Origin: Nitriliruptoraceae bacterium
Lineage (GTDB): Bacteria > Actinomycetota > Nitriliruptoria > Nitriliruptorales > Nitriliruptoraceae
Direction of reading: 5' to 3'
DNA: 7,929 nt
NCBI GenBank assembly: GCA_007121975.1
Contig: SKJO01000305.1
Coordinates: forward strand, 1 to 7,929
The notes under the pieces are model-generated. The model was not told the DNA's origin and did not search any database. It worked only from the letters and a program-made list of their open reading frames with translations. This document shows positions 4,862-7,929 of the stretch, in pieces. Within the stretch, counting starts at the first letter, position 1, and each line of letters starts with the position of its first letter. The translations under genes and the position numbers were made by a program.

Positions 4862-6444
4862 GACCGCGCCGCCCGGCGCCGCTCGGCGGCCTGCTCGGCG
4901 GCCAGACGCTCGAGGTCGCTGGCCCCGTGATCGACGTGCACCATCGCCTCGGCCACCGCCCGGTGCCCGGCGACCTCACCGATGGCGCGGTGCATCGCCT
5001 GCACCACCCGCCGGTACTGCGGATGGCCCTGGGGGGTCGAGCGCAGCTCGATGAGCTGCATCGCCGCGCGGGCGTTGAACTGCATGCTGTAGCGCACGCG
5101 GTAGGCAAAGCACACGGCGTACTGCGCAGCCGCGGGATGATCGGGCCGCAGCCGCTCGTAGAGCGCGGCCGATCGAGCGAGCGCCTCGTGCCAGCGGTCG
5201 GCGACCCCGGCCTCCTCGAGTTCCGGCGGCGTGTCGTAGCCGTGCGCGGGAGTGAGCTGCTGCCACTCGATGGTCAGCATCCGGTGACGCTGCAGGTCAC
5301 GGAACCCGCCGTAGTCGCCGAGCACCTCGAACCGGTACCAGACCCGCTCGAACGCCCGTCCGGGCTTGTGGCGCCGATTGGCGCGCTCCCCCACGTAGGC
5401 CCGCAGCACCTCGGCGCGCCGTTCGGCCGACCAACGCCGGACCTCGGCTTCGAGCTGCGGCTCGGACAGCTGCAGGTGCGGGTAGAGCGCCGCGGTCACC
5501 AGCGCCACCTCGGCGTCCACCGGATCCCGCGGCCACCAGTCGGTGAGCGTGACCGGCGCCACCGGATCCACCGGCGGGTGACCGACGAACTGCTCAGCCC
5601 GTGCCCGGGTCTGCTCGCGGGTGGTGCGCAGGTACTCGGCCCACACTCCGCCCCGCTCGGGCAGGTCCACCCGGGTGAGGAACGCGGGGATCACCCGGCG
5701 CAGCTCGACCAGCAGCCGGTCGCCGAGCGCGCGGGACTCGGCGAGCTCATCGGCCTGCAGGCGCAGCAGCAGCGCCTCGTAGGCCTGCCCCGAGGCGAAC
5801 ATGCCGAGGTTGGAGGTGGTGGCCGCGGGCAGCAGCCCCCGCAGCAGGTCGAAGGCCTTGGCCCGGGTGGCGCTGCGGTAGGCCGGCTCGGAGGTGGACG
5901 TCTCGCGGGGCCAGCGGGCGCGGACCCAGTCGAGCATGCGGGGCAGCAGCTCGGCATAGGTGTCGAAGATCGCGTCGAGCTCGCGCTCGTAGGCGACGGC
6001 GTGCGGGCCGGCCATCACCTCGACGTCGCGGTGATAGCGGTAGCGGCCATCGGGCTTGACGTCGTAGGGCAGGTAGCGGGTGGACTGCTCGAGGTAGGCG
6101 GCGAGCCGCCCCCACTCCAGCCGCTTGGTGACCAGGTTCGAGACCTCCTCGAGGGCGACGTGTGCGCCCCCGAGCTGCGCGACCGAGTCGTCGCCGTAGT
6201 CGCTGAACACCCGGGCATAGAGCCGGTCCGCACGGCCCGCCGGATCCTCGGCGTCGAGGTCGGCGGCGAACTCGTCGAGGAACAGGCGCTTGAGCGACCC
6301 GCCGTAGCGCGAGTAGCGGGCGAACAGCGCCCCCTTCACGACCTCCGGAAGGTCGGTGAGCGCGAACACCGGGCCGTCCGGGTCGGTGAGGTGGCGGGCG
6401 AGCACCTCCCGCTCATCGGGGCTGAACGCGGGGGGGTCGCTCAC
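4858..6444 (-). CDS. thyX: Long two-domain ThyX-like protein (FAD-dependent thymidylate synthase family)
   Basis: This encodes a 528-aa homologue of ThyX, about twice the canonical 220-250 aa. ThyX makes dTMP from dUMP using FAD, NADPH and methylene-tetrahydrofolate. The N-terminal half has GDDSVAQLGGAHVALEEVS (84-102), EQSTRY (119-124) and a segment resembling the ThyX LP...T...N helix (AKAFDLLRGLLPAATTSNLG, 195-214). The C-terminal half has QRHRMLTIEW (385-394), FAYRVRYSMQFNARA (446-460) and IELR followed by QYRRVVQAMHRAI (477-489). Each half therefore looks like a ThyX fold, and the signature RHRxxSxNExSxRY is degenerate in both in complementary ways. Whether it makes dTMP is unproven. The GTG at 6444 is chosen because GGAG lies at 6451-6454 with a 6-nt spacer; the frame is open to 6726, but that part overlaps the divergent channel gene. 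It is first in an operon with the membrane protein. Confidence 0.85.
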   Translation of the reverse strand: MSDPPAFSPDEREVLARHLTDPDGPVFALTDLPEVVKGALFARYSRYGGSLKRLFLDEFAADLDAEDPAGRADRLYARVFSDYGDDSVAQLGGAHVALEEVSNLVTKRLEWGRLAAYLEQSTRYLPYDVKPDGRYRYHRDVEVMAGPHAVAYERELDAIFDTYAELLPRMLDWVRARWPRETSTSEPAYRSATRAKAFDLLRGLLPAATTSNLGMFASGQAYEALLLRLQADELAESRALGDRLLVELRRVIPAFLTRVDLPERGGVWAEYLRTTREQTRARAEQFVGHPPVDPVAPVTLTDWWPRDPVDAEVALVTAALYPHLQLSEPQLEAEVRRWSAERRAEVLRAYVGERANRRHKPGRAFERVWYRFEVLGDYGGFRDLQRHRMLTIEWQQLTPAHGYDTPPELEEAGVADRWHEALARSAALYERLRPDHPAAAQYAVCFAYRVRYSMQFNARAAMQLIELRSTPQGHPQYRRVVQAMHRAIGEVAGHRAVAEAMVHVDHGASDLERLAAEQAAERRRAARS

Positions 6445-6490
6445 TCGGCGCTCCGGGGGTCGCTGGTCGACAGCTCGCGGCTCGCCGGGA

Positions 6491-6496
6491 AGCCTA
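6491..6496 (-). promoter_or_regulatory. thyX: Candidate -10 box for thyX
   Basis: On the minus strand this reads TAGGCT, which fits the actinobacterial TAnnnT form. It is 46 bp upstream of the GTG at 6444 and would give a leader of roughly 40 nt. I see no convincing -35 box. It lies in the 106-bp gap between thyX and the divergent channel gene. Confidence 0.3.
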
Positions 6497-6519
6497 CCGA
6501 CGGGGTGCGGCCACCGGAC

Positions 6520-6525
6520 TAGGGT
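6520..6525 (+). promoter_or_regulatory. Candidate -10 box for the K+ channel gene
   Basis: TAGGGT at this position fits TAnnnT and ends 25 bp before the GTG start at 6551. The ribosome binding site GGAG (6541-6544, 6-nt spacer) lies between them. The leader would be about 19 nt. No clear -35 box is present. Confidence 0.3.
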
Positions 6526-6550
6526 CGCGCTCATCGGGCCGGAGACCGAG

Positions 6551-7582
6551 GTGGACACCAGCATCCCCCCTGCCACGTTGTCGCGGGTCCGCCCGCCACG
6601 CCGCGACCGACCACCGCTGCGCCTGCTGCTGCTGCGCGTGGTCGGGGCGCTGCTCGCCCTGGTGGTCGTGGCCGTGACCGTGCTGGTCGGCCGCGATGGG
6701 TGGAGCGACGAGACCGGCGGGACCATCAGCCTGCTCGACGCGCTGTACTACGCGTCGGTCAGCGTGACCACCACCGGCTACGGGGACATCACCCCGGTCA
6801 CCCCCGGTGCGCGGCTGAGCGCGCTGCTCATCATTCTGCCGGCACGGGTCACCTTCCTGCTGCTGGTGGTGGGCACGACCATCGAGCTGCTCACCGAACG
6901 CTGGCGCGAGACCTGGCAGCACGACCGCTGGAGGCAGAAGGTGGAGAACCACTACGTGATCTGCGGCTACGGGGTCAAGGGACGCTCGGCGGCGCGGGTC
7001 CTGACCGAGGGCGGCGTCGACCCCGCACGGGTGGTGGTGGTGGAGCCCGACCCGGCCACCGCCAACGAGGCGGCCCGCGACGGCTACGCGGTGGCCACCG
7101 GGGACGCGAGCCGGGACGCGGTGCTGAGCGAGGTCCACGTCGACCGCGCCAAGGCGGTGATCGTGGCCGCCGACCGCGACGACGCCACCGTGCTGATCAC
7201 GCTGACCGCACGCCGGCTGGCCCCGGACGCGCGGATCGTGGCGGCGGTGCGCGAGGCGGAGAACGCCCCGCTGCTCGAGCAGAGCGGGGCGGACACGGCC
7301 ATCACCTCCTCGGAGACCTCGGGCCGGCTGCTCGGGATCAGCAGCCGCAACCCTCGCGTGGGAGCGCTGGTCGAGGATCTGCTGCACACCGACGTCGGAC
7401 TCTCCCTGGCCGAGCGTTCGATCGGGTCGGCGGAGGTCGGGCGCAACCTGTCGGAGATCGCCGACCGTATGGTGCTCGCCGTCGTGCGCGGCGAGCAGCT
7501 GATGCGCCACGACGATCCGGAGATCGGTCGGCTGCAGGCCGGGGACCGGCTGATCGGCCTGCCGGTGAACAACGGCGACTGA
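6551..7582 (+). CDS. Two-TM potassium channel with RCK (TrkA-N/TrkA-C) domains
   Basis: This is a 343-aa K+ channel subunit of the MthK-like type. A basic N-terminus (RVRPPRRDR) precedes TM1 (about 23-47). The pore helix and selectivity filter are at 60-79 (SVTTTGYGD, filter T75-G-Y-G-D), followed by TM2 (about 89-113). A linker leads to the RCK_N Rossmann domain at about 132-250, with NHYVICGYGVKGRS (GxGxxG at 139-144), acidic E165 ending the second strand and TGDAS at 183-187. The RCK_C domain (about 268-340) contains the stretch RLQAGDRLIGL. It probably forms a tetramer in the membrane gated by a ligand or nucleotide bound to the RCK ring. The frame is open upstream to 6356 but overlaps thyX. 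The GTG at 6551 is chosen for GGAG 6 nt upstream and because transmembrane helix 1 follows. There is no internal second start (Met) for a separate RCK product. Confidence 0.93.
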   Translation: MDTSIPPATLSRVRPPRRDRPPLRLLLLRVVGALLALVVVAVTVLVGRDGWSDETGGTISLLDALYYASVSVTTTGYGDITPVTPGARLSALLIILPARVTFLLLVVGTTIELLTERWRETWQHDRWRQKVENHYVICGYGVKGRSAARVLTEGGVDPARVVVVEPDPATANEAARDGYAVATGDASRDAVLSEVHVDRAKAVIVAADRDDATVLITLTARRLAPDARIVAAVREAENAPLLEQSGADTAITSSETSGRLLGISSRNPRVGALVEDLLHTDVGLSLAERSIGSAEVGRNLSEIADRMVLAVVRGEQLMRHDDPEIGRLQAGDRLIGLPVNNGD

Positions 7583-7589
7583 CCGGTCA
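7580..7589. other. 10-bp palindrome holding both convergent stop codons
   Basis: TGACCGGTCA is a perfect palindrome. Its first three bases are the TGA stop of the channel gene, and its last three are the TGA stop of the opposing hydrolase gene. The two genes are separated by only 4 bp. CCGGTCA occurs again at once (7591-7597), making a short direct repeat. There is no T-run, so termination here would need Rho or read-through into the opposite gene. Confidence 0.7.
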
Positions 7590-7929
7590 GCCGGTCAGGG
7601 TGGCGAGCACCTGCTCGGCCATCCGTGCATGGCCGAGCGCCCCGGGATGGAAGCCGTCGGAACCGAACACCTCGGCCGGCAGCGCACGGCGCGGCAGGTC
7701 CAGCCGCGGTACGCCCAGGCGGTCGGCCACCTGCGCCTGCACGCGGGCCACGCGCCGGCAGCGCCAGCCCAGCAGCGGGCGCAGCACGCCGGGTAGCCCC
7801 GGGGCCGCCGACAGATCCGGACAGGCGATCAGCACCTGGTCGGCGGCAGGCGCGACGCGGTGCAGCAGCCCGAGCAGGTCGGTGAGCTCGCGTCGCACCC
7901 GACGCGCACCGCGCAGGTGGATGGCGTCG
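7587..7929 (-). CDS. SGNH/GDSL-family hydrolase, C-terminal part (cut by window edge)
   Basis: The last 113 residues of an SGNH/GDSL-type esterase or lipase are visible, and the frame continues past the right edge. The catalytic Asp-His block is near the C-terminus as SDGFHPGALGHARMAEQVL, matching the family's DxxH with D and H both present. The first residues seen, DAIHLRG, look like the end of the GxND block (oxyanion hole), which would place the catalytic Ser block off the window. Between them is a strand VLIACPDL and a segment LRPLLGWRCRRVARVQAQVA, typical of actinobacterial members whose substrate is unknown. A GTG at 7898 is possible but would remove the GxND block, so I treat the gene as partial. 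Whether it has a signal peptide cannot be judged. Confidence 0.82.
   Translation of the reverse strand, partial: DAIHLRGARRVRRELTDLLGLLHRVAPAADQVLIACPDLSAAPGLPGVLRPLLGWRCRRVARVQAQVADRLGVPRLDLPRRALPAEVFGSDGFHPGALGHARMAEQVLATLTG

Noticed and set aside
4927..6522. 531-codon open frame on the plus strand
   Set aside because: It is antisense to thyX along nearly its whole length. The thyX strand carries the recognisable family motifs.
6445..6726. N-terminal extension of thyX by 94 codons
   Set aside because: It is S/T/R-rich low-complexity sequence overlapping the channel gene's start. The GTG at 6444 has GGAG at the proper distance.
6494..7510. 338-codon open frame on the minus strand
   Set aside because: It is antisense to the K+ channel gene. 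It is H-, D- and Q-rich with no membrane segments or family motifs.

Overview
The window is very GC-rich DNA from what looks like a deep-branching member of the Actinomycetota. The reasons are frequent GTG starts, strong third-position G/C, 4-bp stop/start overlaps, and a dapA-rnj pair beside a thyX homologue. From general knowledge, mycobacteria carry thyX-dapA-rnj in the same order. The RNase J sequence (LGVDLILPDW, LGGLGSIGRN) feels closer to the acidimicrobial or nitriliruptorial side of the phylum than to Streptomyces or Mycobacterium, but that placement is inference.

Layout. (i) Positions 1-984 hold no gene I can support. They contain short tandem G/C-rich repeats, the clearest being eight 10-bp units at 390-469, plus a possible decayed reading frame on the minus strand. 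(ii) Positions 985-3569 (minus strand) hold dapA then rnj, overlapping by 4 bp: lysine/diaminopimelate synthesis followed by an RNA-processing nuclease. (iii) From a short divergent promoter region, the plus strand carries a coupled pair: a 99-aa Dabb-type alpha/beta-barrel protein and a 165-aa CYTH (triphosphate tunnel) protein. (iv) Converging on that pair, the minus strand carries a 528-aa two-domain ThyX homologue followed, with a 4-bp overlap, by a 122-aa four-helix membrane protein. (v) Divergent from thyX, a two-helix K+ channel with a cytoplasmic RCK module runs rightward. (vi) It ends 4 bp from the end of a convergent SGNH/GDSL-type hydrolase gene that runs off the right edge.

The genes are mostly housekeeping. 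I see no mobile element, CRISPR array, phage or defence genes, tRNA or rRNA. The most interesting item is the long ThyX homologue. It has two ThyX-like halves, and the family signature RHRxxSxNExSxRY appears divided between them: the first half keeps ExSxRY and the second keeps RHR. Second is the dapA/Dabb intergenic region, where one 7-bp element can serve as a -10 box on both strands. Third is the Dabb-CYTH pair placed between thyX and dapA.
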